Shown here: in pieces, positions 47,074-57,364 of the stretch
How positions within the stretch are numbered: the stretch's first letter is position 1
Layout of the letters: each line of letters begins with the position of its first letter
Source of the DNA: Okapia johnstoni
Lineage: Eukaryota; Chordata; Mammalia; Artiodactyla; Giraffidae
DNA length: 64,000 nt
Direction: 5' to 3'
Assembly (NCBI GenBank): GCA_024291935.2
Contig: CM044320.1
Location: 55,866,001-55,930,000, forward strand
Notes under the pieces: generated by a model
Told to the model about the DNA's origin: nothing
The model's database searches: none
Seen by the model: only the letters and a program-made list of their open reading frames with translations
Program-made: the position numbers and the translations under genes

Positions 47074-47799
47074 TTGAGCCTAGTTACACGGATTTAAAAT
47101 TCATGGTCCAGAACCGCAATTACATTTGCACCAACCGAATAATAGTTTGCATCTGCAATTTCAAACTCCCAATCTATCCTTCTCCCTTGCTCTTGGCAAT
47201 CAGTCTGTTCTCTATGTCAAACAAGTCTGTTTCTGTTTTGTAGACAGGTTTATTTGTGCCGTATTTTAGATTCCACATATAAGTGATATAATAAGGTATT
47301 TGTCTCTTTCTGACTTACTTCAATTAGTATGATAATCTCTAGTTGCATCCATCTTGCTGTAAATGGCATTACTTTGTTCTTTTTATGTTTGAGAAGTATT
47401 CCACTGTATATATGTACCACATCTTCCTTATCCATTCATCTGTTGATGGATATTTAGGTTGTATTCATTGTTTTGGCTATTGTGAATAGTGCTGCTTTGA
47501 ACATGTAAGTGGTATCATACGTTTTTGTCTTTCTGACTTACTCACACTGGAGAGGATGCAGAGAAAAGGGAACCCTTGGTACACTATTAGTGGGAATATA
47601 ATTTGGAAGAGTCACTATGGAAAACAGTATGATGTTTCCTCAAAAAAACTAAAAATAGAAATACCAGAGGATCCAGCAATTCCATTCCAGGGCATATATC
47701 TGAAGAAAATGAAAACACTAATTCAAAAAGATACATGCACCCCAATATCCATGAAGCACTATTTACAATGGCCAAGATAAGGAAGCAACCAAGATGCTC

Positions 47800-48014
47800 G
47801 TGGCTTCTCTCAAAGCTCAGATGGTAAAGAATCTGCCTGCTAATCCAGGAGACACAGGTTCGATCCCTGGGTTGGGAAGACCCCCTAGAGAAGGAAATGG
47901 CAACCCACTCCAGTATTCTTGCTTAGAGAATCCCCATGGACAGAGAAGCCTGATGGGTTACAGTCCATGGGGTCGCAAAGAGTCGGACACAACTTAGCAA
48001 CTAAACCACCACTA
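47800..48014 (+). mobile_element. Bov-tA SINE (sense), full length, 10-bp target-site duplication
   Basis: Head 'gtggcttctctcaaagctcag', box B 'ggttcgatccctgg', body to 'cacaacttagcaactaaacc'. The direct repeat caagatgctc at 47790-47799 and 48015-48024 is exact. Confidence 0.95.
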
Positions 48015-48281
48015 CAAGATGCTCATCAACCTATGAATGGATAAAGATGTGAGGCTGAGATACACACAAACACACACACACACAATACACAAAAAATATT
48101 CCTCAGCCATAAAAAGGAATGAAATGCTGCCATCTGCAGCAATATGGATGGACCCAGAAAATATTATGCTTAGTGGAATAGGTCAAACAGAGAAAGATAA
48201 ATACTGTGTATCAGTTATATGCAGAATCTAAAAAATAATACAATAGGGGGCAGGGGAGGGTTGGATTGGGAATTTGGGACT

Positions 48282-48548
48282 GCTGCTAAGTCGCTTCAGT
48301 CGTGTCCGACTCTGTGCGACCCCATAGACAGCAGTCCACCAGGCTCCACCGTCCCTGGGATTCTCCAGGCAAGAACACTGGAGTGGGTTGCCATTTCCTT
48401 CTCCAATGCATTAAAGTGAAAAGTGAAAGTGAAGTCGCTCAGTCGTCTCCGACTCCTAGCGACCCCATGGACCGCAGCCCACCAGACTCCTCCATCCATG
48501 GGATTCTCCAGGCAAGAGTACTGGAGTGGGATGCCATTGCCTTCTCCG
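48282..48548 (-). mobile_element. Bov-A2 dimer SINE (minus strand), 12-bp target-site duplication
   Basis: Two Bov-A units joined by 'gtgaaaagtgaaagtgaagt' at 48417-48436, with a short (GCT)n tail at 48282. The direct repeat gaatttgggact at 48270-48281 and 48549-48560 is exact. Confidence 0.95.
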
Positions 48549-48809
48549 GAATTTGGGACTAGCAAGTGCAAATTATTATATATAGAATGGGTAAACAATG
48601 AGGTCCTACTGTATAGCACAGGTAACTATATTCAGTATCTTATAATAAACCATAATGAAAAAGAATATACATACATATATAACTGAATTAGTTTGTTGTA
48701 CACCAGAAACTAACACAACATTGTAAATCAACCACACCTTGATTAAAAGTAAATAAGTAAAAATTTTAAAGGAAAAATAAAGAAAAATTAGAATAATACA
48801 AATGAAAAT

Positions 48810-49095
48810 ACAAACAAAAAAGAAACAGACTCACAGATACAAAACAAGAAACTAGTGGTTACCAAAGGTGAGAGGAAAGGGGTGTGGAGCAAACTAGGGG
48901 CATGGAATTAAGAGATACAAACTACTACATATGAAATAGATAAGCAACAAGGATATATTATATAGCACAGGGAATTAGAGCCACTATCTTATAATAACTT
49001 TTAATTGAGTATAATCTGTAAAAATACTGGCTCACTATGCTGTACACCTGAAACTAATATAATAATGTAGATCAACTATACTTCAATTTTAAAAG
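48810..49095 (+). mobile_element. L1 LINE 3' end (sense), additional copy
   Basis: 'actcacagatacaaaacaag', 'ggaattaagagatacaaact' and 'gctgtacacctgaaactaat' repeat the L1 tail region just seen at 48550-48740; ends 'caattttaaaagtg'. Confidence 0.85.
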
Positions 49096-49372
49096 TGGTT
49101 AAGAATCCGCCTACCAATGCAGGGGACATGGGTTCGATCCCTGGTCCAGGAAGATTTCACATGTTTCAGGGCAACTAACCCCATGCATCACAACTGTTGA
49201 AGCCCGTGCACCCTAGAGCCCGTCCTCTGCAACAAGAAGCCACCACAATGAGAAGCCTGCACACCACGTCTCAGAGTAGCTCCCACTCACTTCAACTGGA
49301 GAAAGCCCACGCACAGCAATGAAGACCCAGACTAGCCAAAAATAAAATAAATAAATATTCAAAAATAAAACT
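49096..49372 (+). mobile_element. CHR-type SINE (sense), long form, head truncated
   Basis: Begins at 'tggttaagaatccgcctacc', box B 'ggttcgatccctgg', full tail domain and an (aaat)n end. It sits directly at the L1 end. Confidence 0.9.
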
Positions 49373-50321
49373 GCTAAAAAAAATTCCAGCTAAAATAAAT
49401 TTTAAAATAATACAAATTGAATATCATCATTTATAATCACTAATGAAATTCAATAAAGGATGTAGACAAGGTTCATCAACGGCTGCTGACATCATGAAAA
49501 TTAGACTAATAGATATCACACACTTTCTCCTAATGGAAGTACACTATAAAGTATTCTAGCCAAAAACACTGAACCTGAATCTGATCAAATCCACTTTGTG
49601 GGAAATTACTGGACAGATAACCAAGTTTCTTCAACAAATACACTGGGGGAAAAAAAGGAGGGGAAATTATTCAGATTAAGTGATTTTTAAACATATATTG
49701 ACCAACTACAAGATACAGACTTTATTTAACTAAACATACAAGCTGGGTAGAAAATATGATACAGTCAGAGAAATATGAACACCAGATATTTAATATTCAG
49801 GAATTACTGTTAATTATTTTAGATGTATAAATGGTATTGACATTATGTTTTTAAAGTCATTATTTAGGAGTATATACTGAAATATTCAGGGTGAAATTAT
49901 ACACCAGATTCTCTTCAAGACAGTCAGGAAAGGGGATAGGATTATAGATGAAACAAGAGAAGCCACAAGCTAACAACTGCATATGGAAATTCATTTTACT
50001 ATTCCACTGCTTTCAAATGTTTGAAATTTTCCATAGTAAAGTTATTTAAATAAGCAACTCTCAAAAAATACAAATATACATATTTGAAAAATAGCCACTG
50101 AAATAAATTTTATATACTAATCTTTTATTGAAGCCCAGTTCAATGCCTACCTCCATCCCTACTTCCTACATTGATTTCTATCTTTTTTCTTTTATATTTG
50201 TTTATACTGCATAGTTAGATACAACTAAATTCTACAACATTCCATCTATACTACAGAATCTAACCCATTATATCTACTGTTGTTTTGTTCATAAATTATC
50301 AAGTTTATCTCCACAGCTAGC
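49373..50321. other. No gene; possible old LINE 3' end near 49760-50050
   Basis: 'tcaaatgtttgaaattttccatagtaaag' (50012-50040) resembles the end of ancient LINE copies. The rest is unassigned. Confidence 0.4.
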
Positions 50322-50334
50322 CAGTAAGTCTTTT

Positions 50335-51328
50335 CAGTTCAGTTCAGTCGCTCAGTCGTGTCTGACTCTTTGCGACCCCATGAATCGCAGCACACCAGGC
50401 CTCTCCGTCCATCACCAACTCCCAGAGTCTACCCAAACCCATGTCCATCGAGTCGGTGATGCCATCCAACCAGCTCATCCTCTGTCGTCCCCTTCTCCTC
50501 CTGCCCCCAATCCTTCCCAGCATCAGGGTCTTTTCCAATGAGTCAACTCTTCGCATGAGGTGGCCAAAGTATTGGAGTTTCAGCTTCAACATCAGTCCTT
50601 CCAATGAACACCCAGGATTGATCTCCTTTAGGATGGATTGATTGGATCTCCTTGCAGTCCAAGGGACTCTCAAGAGTCTTCTCCAACACCACAGTTCAAA
50701 AGCATCAATTCTATGGCGCTCAGCTTTCTTCACCGTCCAACTCTCACATCCATACATGACCACTGGAAAAACCATAGCCTTGACTAGATGGACTTTTGTT
50801 GGCAAAGTAACGTCTCTGCTTTTAAATATGCTATCTAGGTTGGCCATAACCTTCCTTCCAAGGAGTAAGCGTCTTTTAATTTCATGGCTGCAATCACCAT
50901 CAGCAGTGATTCTGGAGCCCAAAAAAATAAAGTCTGACACTGTTTCCACTGTTTCCCCATCTATTTCCCATGAAGTGATGGGACCAGATGCCATGATCTT
51001 AGTTTTCTGAACGTTGAGCTTTAAGCCAACTTTTTCACTCTCTTCTTTCACTTTCATCAAGAGGTTCTTTAGTTCTTCTTCACTTTCTGCCATAAGGGTG
51101 GTGTCATCTGCATATCTGAGGTTATTGATATTTCTCCCAGCAATCTTGATTCCAGCTTGTGTTTCTTCCATCCCAGCGTTTCTCATGATGTACTCTGCAT
51201 ATAAGTTAAATAAGCAGGGTGACAATATACAGCCTTGACGTACTCCTTTTCCTATTTGGAACCAGTCTGTTGTTCCATGTCCAGTTCTAACTGTTGCTTC
51301 CTGACCTGCATACAGGTTTCTCAAGAGA
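50335..51328 (-). mobile_element. BovB LINE, 5'-truncated, perfect 13-bp target-site duplication (young copy)
   Basis: The plus strand starts with the reversed (ctgaa)n BovB tail ('cagttcagttcagtcgctcag') and runs 994 bp into the RT domain. The direct repeat cagtaagtctttt at 50322-50334 and 51329-51341 is exact. Together with an unbroken reading frame, this makes it the youngest-looking BovB insertion here. Confidence 0.96.
50344..51324 (-). pseudogene. BovB reverse transcriptase, C-terminal 326 codons, open but truncated
   Basis: The longest open frame of the window. Residues 25-40 carry [15 protein letters not shown] and residues 70-77 RYADDTTL, with the YADD catalytic aspartates intact. 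Residues about 200-230 are the conserved C-terminal block [16 protein letters not shown], and the frame closes at KSQTRLSD, the normal BovB C-terminus. The endonuclease and the N-terminal RT fingers are absent because of 5' truncation. The ATG used is an internal methionine, not a real start. No promoter is expected and it is not functional by itself. The frame still being open reflects recent insertion rather than selection. Confidence 0.93.
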
Positions 51329-51341
51329 CAGTAAGTCTTTT

Positions 51342-51641
51342 AATGCACATAAAAATTTTTTTGATCTCACAGCCTTAAAATGGTCCTAAGACTTCTAATG
51401 GTCCCAAATACCTTATCTGATACTCAAGGTGTCTCTGAAAATCCCTGGGACCTAGGGAAAAATGCAACAGTCTTCCCTGTCACCCCAAAGACTACTAAGA
51501 TTTTACTCTAGTAAAAGCATATAATATTGTCTTCTTCAAATTTAACTGAGGTTCCCTTTATAACATCAAAATGGTAAGTCTCCAGCAAGCTAGGGCAAGC
51601 TAATAAGCACAAGCTTTCCTCCCAGAATTCAAATGGGAACT
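51342..51641. other. No recognisable gene or repeat
   Basis: About 300 bp of unique-looking sequence between the BovB and a Bov-A2. Confidence 0.4.
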
Positions 51642-51652
51642 TGAGTATTTAT

Positions 51653-51926
51653 GCTGCTGCTGCTGCTAAGTTGTGTCAGTCGTGTCCGACTCTGTGTGAC
51701 CCCATAGACGGCAGCCCACCAGGCTTCTCCGTCCCTGGGATTCTCCAGGCAAGAATACTGGAATGGGTTGCCATTTCCTTCTACACTGCATGAAAGTGAA
51801 AAGTGAAAGTGAAGTCGCTCAGTCGTGTTGACTCTTCGAGACCCCGTGGGCTGCAGCCTACCAGGCTCCTCCGTCCAAGGGGGTTGCCAGGCAAGAGTGC
51901 TGGAGTGGGGTGCCATTGCCTTCTCC
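51653..51926 (-). mobile_element. Bov-A2 dimer SINE (minus strand), 11-bp target-site duplication
   Basis: (GCT)n tail at 51653-51667, two monomers joined by 'gtgaaaagtgaaagtgaagt' at 51796-51815. The direct repeat tgagtatttat at 51642-51652 and 51927-51937 is exact. Confidence 0.95.
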
Positions 51927-51937
51927 TGAGTATTTAT

Positions 51938-53476
51938 ACTCTTTCACAAAAACAAAATTATACATTACTAGGTTTAAATAGAAAGTTTATTATCTAAGTG
52001 ATTGATTAAACACACTGAAATTATTTAATAAAAATTTCAGCTATAATATAAAGAAAGTTTGCCCAAAGAAATAGTCACAAAGCCCAGGAAAAAAGAACTC
52101 AACACCTAACTGGAGTCCAAGAGCACTGGAAAACGAGTCTATTAACGTATTTACAAGTGTCAAGAGTTGCTTTATAGCCCCTTTATCCTTTTTAAAAATG
52201 TTTTAAAATAACTGACTTTTCCATCTAATCGTAAGAGAAATCCATGTTGTTTATAAAGAGATAAGCAAAAAAATAAAAATAAAAACCATCCTACTACCTC
52301 CTTCATAACATTTTGTCTTACTAAACACAAAGTCTTTTGAGAGCAGGAAAAAAAAAAAGGGGCACATGGGCTTACAATGAGAGTAAGATGCAGATTTGTC
52401 TTTCAATTTTTTTACATTTCACCTTTTGTATAAATCCAGGGCCAGAAAAAAAAAAAAAAAAAACCCTACATTCCACTCTGGGAATTTTCTTGGTTTACAA
52501 TAATTTGGGGGCATTTTTCTGATGTCCTCAAAATTTCTTATCATAGTAGCACCAAAGCCTTACATTTCCAGTTGCCCAGTCAGGTACATCATATACACTC
52601 TATGTAAAATCTGTCCCTATATTAACTTACATTTAAATTAGTTACTCAAACTACCATTCCTTTTATTTGCTATTTTTTATGTCTATCCAACTCCATCAAG
52701 AGATTTTTATTTCATGTACAGTTAAATATATACTGAATAAGTTTCTCCTCAAAACATCCTAGTCTAGTCTGAATCCACACATACGCAAAACAATTCTAGT
52801 GTCATAAAACTCACCCACCAGTACCCAACCACAATGCTCACCTGATCTCTAACTCAGATGTATTGCCTCATCCATCCTGGTGAAGTATAAAGAACTGCAC
52901 TTATCAAGCATTATCTGAAGAGACATTGGAGAAAGGAGAATGGATAGCCTCCAGCAATTCACCTAGGAGGAGGAAAAAAATTATCCCTTTCACCACCCAG
53001 TGTCTAAACTCCAACAAAGTTTCAGCAACAGTCAAATAAAATTCTCAGAACAGTTTTGACTTTTCACTGGCCTCGGTGCCTTAATTAAGTAGCCCAGGTG
53101 ACAGTGCAAAAATTAATTTGAAGGTACTTTTTTTCTACCTTATTTCGAAGAGCCAAATATTGTCTGTCTTGACTATTAAAATCCCCTGAGATTTCAATTC
53201 CGCAGGAGCTCTACAGGGTTCTAAATTTAGCGAAGTCAACAGAAATAGTTGGAAGGCATGCAATTCATTTTAATATCTGCACGTTTATGTTGCCAGGCAG
53301 CTAATTTTTAAAGTACTCTTAAAGTAGTCATCCACATATAAAAGAACAAATACATAAGCCATGTAATTAAAATATTTATTACCTATAACTTCTGGAAGTG
53401 ACCAACATCACTCCTCCAAAAATATATTCCATGTTTCTTCCACAGGGATAGAGTTTTAAATATTTCAACAAAACAT
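51938..53476. other. Repeat-poor interval, no supportable gene
   Basis: 1.5 kb with only homopolymer runs (A10 at 52349-52358, A18 at 52445-52462). The A18 may be the tail of an unrecognised old retroinsert. Confidence 0.4.
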
Positions 53477-53595
53477 GGGACTTCCCTGGCAGTCCAGTGG
53501 TTAAGACTCCACGCTGCCAATGCAGGGGACGCCAATTCAATCCCTGGTCAGGGAACTAAGATCCCACATGCCATGGCCAAAAAAAAAAAAAAAAT
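53477..53595 (+). mobile_element. CHR-type SINE (sense), short form
   Basis: 'gggacttccctggcagtccag' head, 'attcaatccctggtcaggg' box B, A17 tail at 53579-53594. Confidence 0.95.
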
Positions 53596-53689
53596 TTAAT
53601 GTTAATAGCAATTTCCTTACAGCTTATTTATTTGTTTCCACTTCAAATGAATATATAGATAGGTTTAAGGAGTTTGACCTTCAACGCAA

Positions 53690-53785
53690 AACCTTTTTGT
53701 ACACTTTGCTGTATGGCACAAATTAGCGCAATGCTGTTAATCAACTATACTTGAATTTTTAAAAATCAAAGAAAAAAAGTTTTGT
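53690..53785 (+). mobile_element. L1 3'-end stub (sense)
   Basis: 'tacactttgctgtatggcac', 'gcaatgctgttaatcaacta' and an A-rich end are the last 90 bp of the artiodactyl L1. Confidence 0.75.
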
Positions 53786-55977
53786 AGAAAGGACTGACAT
53801 GTCTCATTTCACGTAGAGTCCCATAGCAGGACGTTCTCAAGTTGTTGGACCATTAGCAACTAGGGTGTACAAGATCTCAATTCTAAGGCCAAATCTATTT
53901 TGGATTTTCTGAAACATCAGACCTCATAAGGAGCCATAAAACCAGGCTCCAGTGTAAATGTTCAATACAATAAACACCCTAACTTCATGTCAGTTTCATA
54001 GACTGTGTACACAAACCAATGTGTAAAGTGTATGTGCAGATGAATACAACATGTAGGTTCAAAATACAAAGTATTAAAGAGCTGGATTACAAAGTTTCCC
54101 TATCTAGGGAGATTTTAATTCAGAGAGCAGAAAATAACAAAGAGGGAAACAACTCTTAAATTACTATACCACAGGAAAAAAAGCCTGGATTATATAAAAG
54201 AGTAAAAAGGATACAAATACTTGTTTTCACCTTCACACATCACCACCAAGTTAGGGGAAAAAAAATACAATGCCAATTTTCTAAACAATATCCCATTATT
54301 TCCCATGGCAAGTCATCGACATTGCCTGTAACTCACTTCATTCTGAGAAATAATTCAATTTAGACACTTTATTATCAAGTACTTCTAGGAAGACACAGAA
54401 GGGTCTTAGGTCTGGAATTCACTCATTTTTTTGTACTGGAAATAACTGACCCCATAAAGATAGCAAAGGATAGATAATTAAATATGAGCAGTTACCCTTT
54501 AAAGGAACCATTCCCCACTAAAGGAATCAGGGTTCCTTGCAGAAAGGACTGATTCCAGGTTTGGAGCAAGTAAAGTACAAAGTGAACTCAAAATACCTTG
54601 TTGTGCCAGGATGTAAAGAAGTTCTCAGAACCTGACCAGGGCAAGTCAAAAAAGCATAGGCATTAGTTTGAAGGTGCTCCGATTGACCAAACTGACAACA
54701 ATTGTTGCATGTATAATACTAAACACTGTCAGTATTTTATACATTGATAAAGGACTGCAACATTTTGAATTTTTTTAAATACCAAATCTATAGTGATCCT
54801 CAACAAAAAAAAGGAGAAATAAAGTTCTCCTTTATAGAATAACACCAACTAGTAAATGGAGAAGGAATGACAAAATTGACATTTTGTAACCACCAGTGTA
54901 ATAATTAATTCAGGCAAGGATCACCAACAAATGCTAACACCACTGTGTAAAACGTAGAGAAAAAGAGTCATACAATCTTAACAGCACCATCCTACAGATA
55001 TTTTCTAATTACAAAAGGAAAAAGGCACTTTTAAAAAGAAGAAATACAGCCTATATCAATTCATGTAAGTAAGCAAACTTATCACCAATAATGCGGCAAA
55101 ATGACACTGTGTGCACAGAGAAGCACACAACATTACCTAAACAGTATCCTTGTCAAAACTGTTTAATAAAATCATGACATAATCATGACAAATCCAAATT
55201 GTGAAACATTCTTCAACACAACTGGCCTAAACTCTTCAAAAGTATCAATGACCCAAGACACAAAAATGGAGAGAACTGCTCTGAACTGAAAAGCTAAAAA
55301 GTTATGAAAAGCAAATGTAATTCATGATCCTTGAATAAATCCAAGATCAGAAGGACAGCTATAAAACAGTATCTCAATTATTAATATGATTGAGGAAATT
55401 TGAGCATACACTATAATTATTATATCACTATAAAGTAATTTAAATAATATAGTGAATTTGATAACAATATTGTAGTAATATAGGAAAATACCTTGTTCCT
55501 AGGTGACATATGCTTAAGAAATTCTGGGTGAAGTTTCTTGATGTTTGAAATTTCCTAATAAAAATTCCTAATACACAGTAAAAAAAAAATTAATAATAAT
55601 GTGTATATGTATAGGGAGGGAAGGGGAAGAGAGAAGTGGAATGCGACAGAGAGGGAAAGAGGGAGGGAGGGAAGTGTGTAAAGAAAGTGTGAGAGCACAA
55701 ATGTGACAAAATATTCAATAAATATTAGGTAAAATCATACAGGTGCTCATTATATCACTCCTTCAACTTTTCTGCAGGTTTGGAATTACACATAAAAACA
55801 TGGACGTGAAAACGAACAAGCAGCAACATCAACCCAAGCTCCTGGCTATCCAGTATAAATTTTGCTGTGTTCTATGAATAAAAGCAATTCCAGGTAATGC
55901 TTCCAAGTGCAGACTTCAGCATGAAAGTGGGTTGTCCTGGCTGCACAATGAACAAATAACCTAACTTAACCTCTCTG
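53786..55977. other. Repeat-poor interval, no supportable gene
   Basis: 2.2 kb of unique-looking DNA and a purine-rich GA tract at 55611-55672 (ggga/gaga units). No frame above 60 codons. One of the longest stretches free of young repeats. Confidence 0.45.
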
Positions 55978-56285
55978 CAATGGTCTGAATGTATCCTCCC
56001 AAAATTCATGTTAAATCCTAACCCCCAAACATATTAAGAGGTGAGGCCTCTGGAGTGGTTAGGTCATGAACTTACTGTCTCACACAGAAAGATTCTAGAG
56101 ATCGCTAGCTCCTCTCACCATGAAAGGACACAGTAAGATGCTGGCTATTAACCAGGACAAGGGTCCTCAGCAGAATCAGACCATGTTTGATCTTGAACTT
56201 CTCAGCCTCCAGAACAGTGAGAAATAAATTTCTGTTGATGAGCCACCCAGTATTTTGTTATAGTACCCTGAATAGATAAAGACAC
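55978..56285 (+). mobile_element. MaLR-type (MST/MLT1-like) solo LTR (sense)
   Basis: Begins 'tgcaatggtctgaatgtatc', continues 'cccaaaattcatgttaaatcc', 'ggtcatgaacttactg' and 'cctccagaacagtgagaaataaatttctg' and ends 'cctgaatagataaagaca'. Length and order fit MaLR LTRs; AATAAA is at 56223-56228. Confidence 0.8.
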
Positions 56286-56693
56286 TTCCTAAACCTCACC
56301 TATAAAAAGGAATAATACAGTACTGATCCACAGGGACTATCTCCTAAGGATTAAATCATCCAATATGTGCTATTATTATACTTCTGTGATATCACATTCT
56401 CTGTTCACTTATATTCCTTCTAAGTATATGGGGAGACTGGATCAATTTTTAGCCTTTTTCTGTCCTGGGAACTAGCTTATGAGCTATTAATAACTTTACT
56501 AAAATTTACTATAATAACTTTACTAAAACTTTACTAAAATTTTGTGAATTGCCAAATATATCCAAATTCAAATAAAAAATTAAAATGCATTCCATCTAAG
56601 GACAAATAAAAATAAATCCACCATTAACACAAATAACAGAGCTAACATACTCTACCATGTTAAAGCAGCAGCTTTTCACAGCTTACATCTGCT
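56286..56693. other. No recognisable gene or repeat
   Basis: AT-rich. A short direct repeat of 'taactttactaaaa' occurs near 56490-56540, which looks like local slippage. Confidence 0.4.
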
Positions 56694-56704
56694 CCTTCCT
56701 CACT

Positions 56705-56986
56705 GCTGCTGCTGCTGCCGCTGCTAAGTCGCTTCAGTCGTGTCCGACTCTGTGCGACCCCATAGACGGCAGCCCACCAGGTTCCCCCGTCCCTGGGATT
56801 CTCCAGGCAAGAACACTGGAGTGGGTTGCCATTTCCTTCGCCAATGCATGAAAGTGAAAAGTGAAAGTGAAGTCGCTCAGTCATGTCCAACTCTTAGCAA
56901 CCTCATGGACTGGAGCCTACCAGGCTCCTCCGTCCATGGGATTTTCCAGGCAAGAGTTCTGGAGTGGGGTGCCACTGCCTTCTCCG
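56705..56986 (-). mobile_element. Bov-A2 dimer SINE (minus strand), 11-bp target-site duplication
   Basis: (GCT)n tail with one interruption (gccgct) at 56705-56725, two monomers joined by 'gtgaaaagtgaaagtgaagt' at 56854-56873. The direct repeat ccttcctcact at 56694-56704 and 56987-56997 is exact. The 64-89 codon frames over it are SINE translations. Confidence 0.95.
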
Positions 56987-56997
56987 CCTTCCTCACT

Positions 56998-57364
56998 AGA
57001 GGGTTATAAGTCAGAAACAGATACAGCTTGCATTGGTCCCCAAAATATCAATCTTTACATTAAAATTCAATGCCCTCAGGCCAAAAATGCCTCTTAAATT
57101 CTGGTATTTCCTGGAGTTTCCTCTCGGTTCTCTTATCACTATGTAAGTTTGTCTGCATGACCCTATTTCTTCTCATGGATTGAACAACATTCACGTAGAG
57201 TACTTCAAAATCTAAATACCTCTGCCCCTCTGAAGAGCTCCAGATTCATTTAGACAACTATATTTCCAAAAGTGAACTTTCTACCAACACCCCTCTGCCC
57301 ATTTTAAAATCAGATTGGTCTTCTTTCTATTGAGTTGCATGAGTACATTTCGGATACTAACCTT
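56998..57364. other. No recognisable gene or repeat
   Basis: Unique-looking sequence between Bov-A2 and the antisense L1. Confidence 0.4.

Larger units (their letters stand above)
45845..47140 (+). mobile_element. Mariner (Hsmar1-like) DNA transposon, full length, dead
   Basis: The left terminal repeat 'ttaggctggtgcaaaagtaa' and the right end 'aattacatttgcaccaaccg' are inverted complements of the TTAGGTTGGTGCAAAAGTAATTGC type used by Hsmar1/MADE1 elements. The length of about 1.29 kb is that of an intact mariner, but part of it is made up by two later insertions (46968-46990 and 47040-47078). TA follows on the right; the left TA is obscured by the CA tract. It interrupts an antisense L1. Confidence 0.92.
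45608..47520 (-). mobile_element. L1 LINE 3' end (antisense), split by a mariner
   Basis: 45610-45800 is the reversed artiodactyl L1 tail ('tatagttgatttacaatgtc', 'ccctgtgctatacagtagg'). 47142-47520 continues in register ('ttccacatataagtgatat', 'ccattcatctgttgatgg'). The mariner and a (CA)n lie between them. Confidence 0.85.
47530..48780 (+). mobile_element. L1 LINE 3' end (sense), with Bov-tA and Bov-A2 inserts
   Basis: 'ggatgcagagaaaagggaac' (47555), 'gcaattccattccagggcat' (47676), 'ctcagccataaaaaggaatg' and the end 'caacattgtaaatcaacca' (48717). A CA-rich tract is at 48061-48083. Confidence 0.88.

Noticed and set aside
50344..51324. 326-codon open frame as a host gene
   Set aside because: It is the C-terminal half of BovB reverse transcriptase inside a 5'-truncated insertion with a target-site duplication. 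There is no own start, promoter or splice context.
55611..55672. Purine-rich GA tract as a regulatory element
   Set aside because: Simple-sequence drift is sufficient and nothing around it supports a regulatory role.
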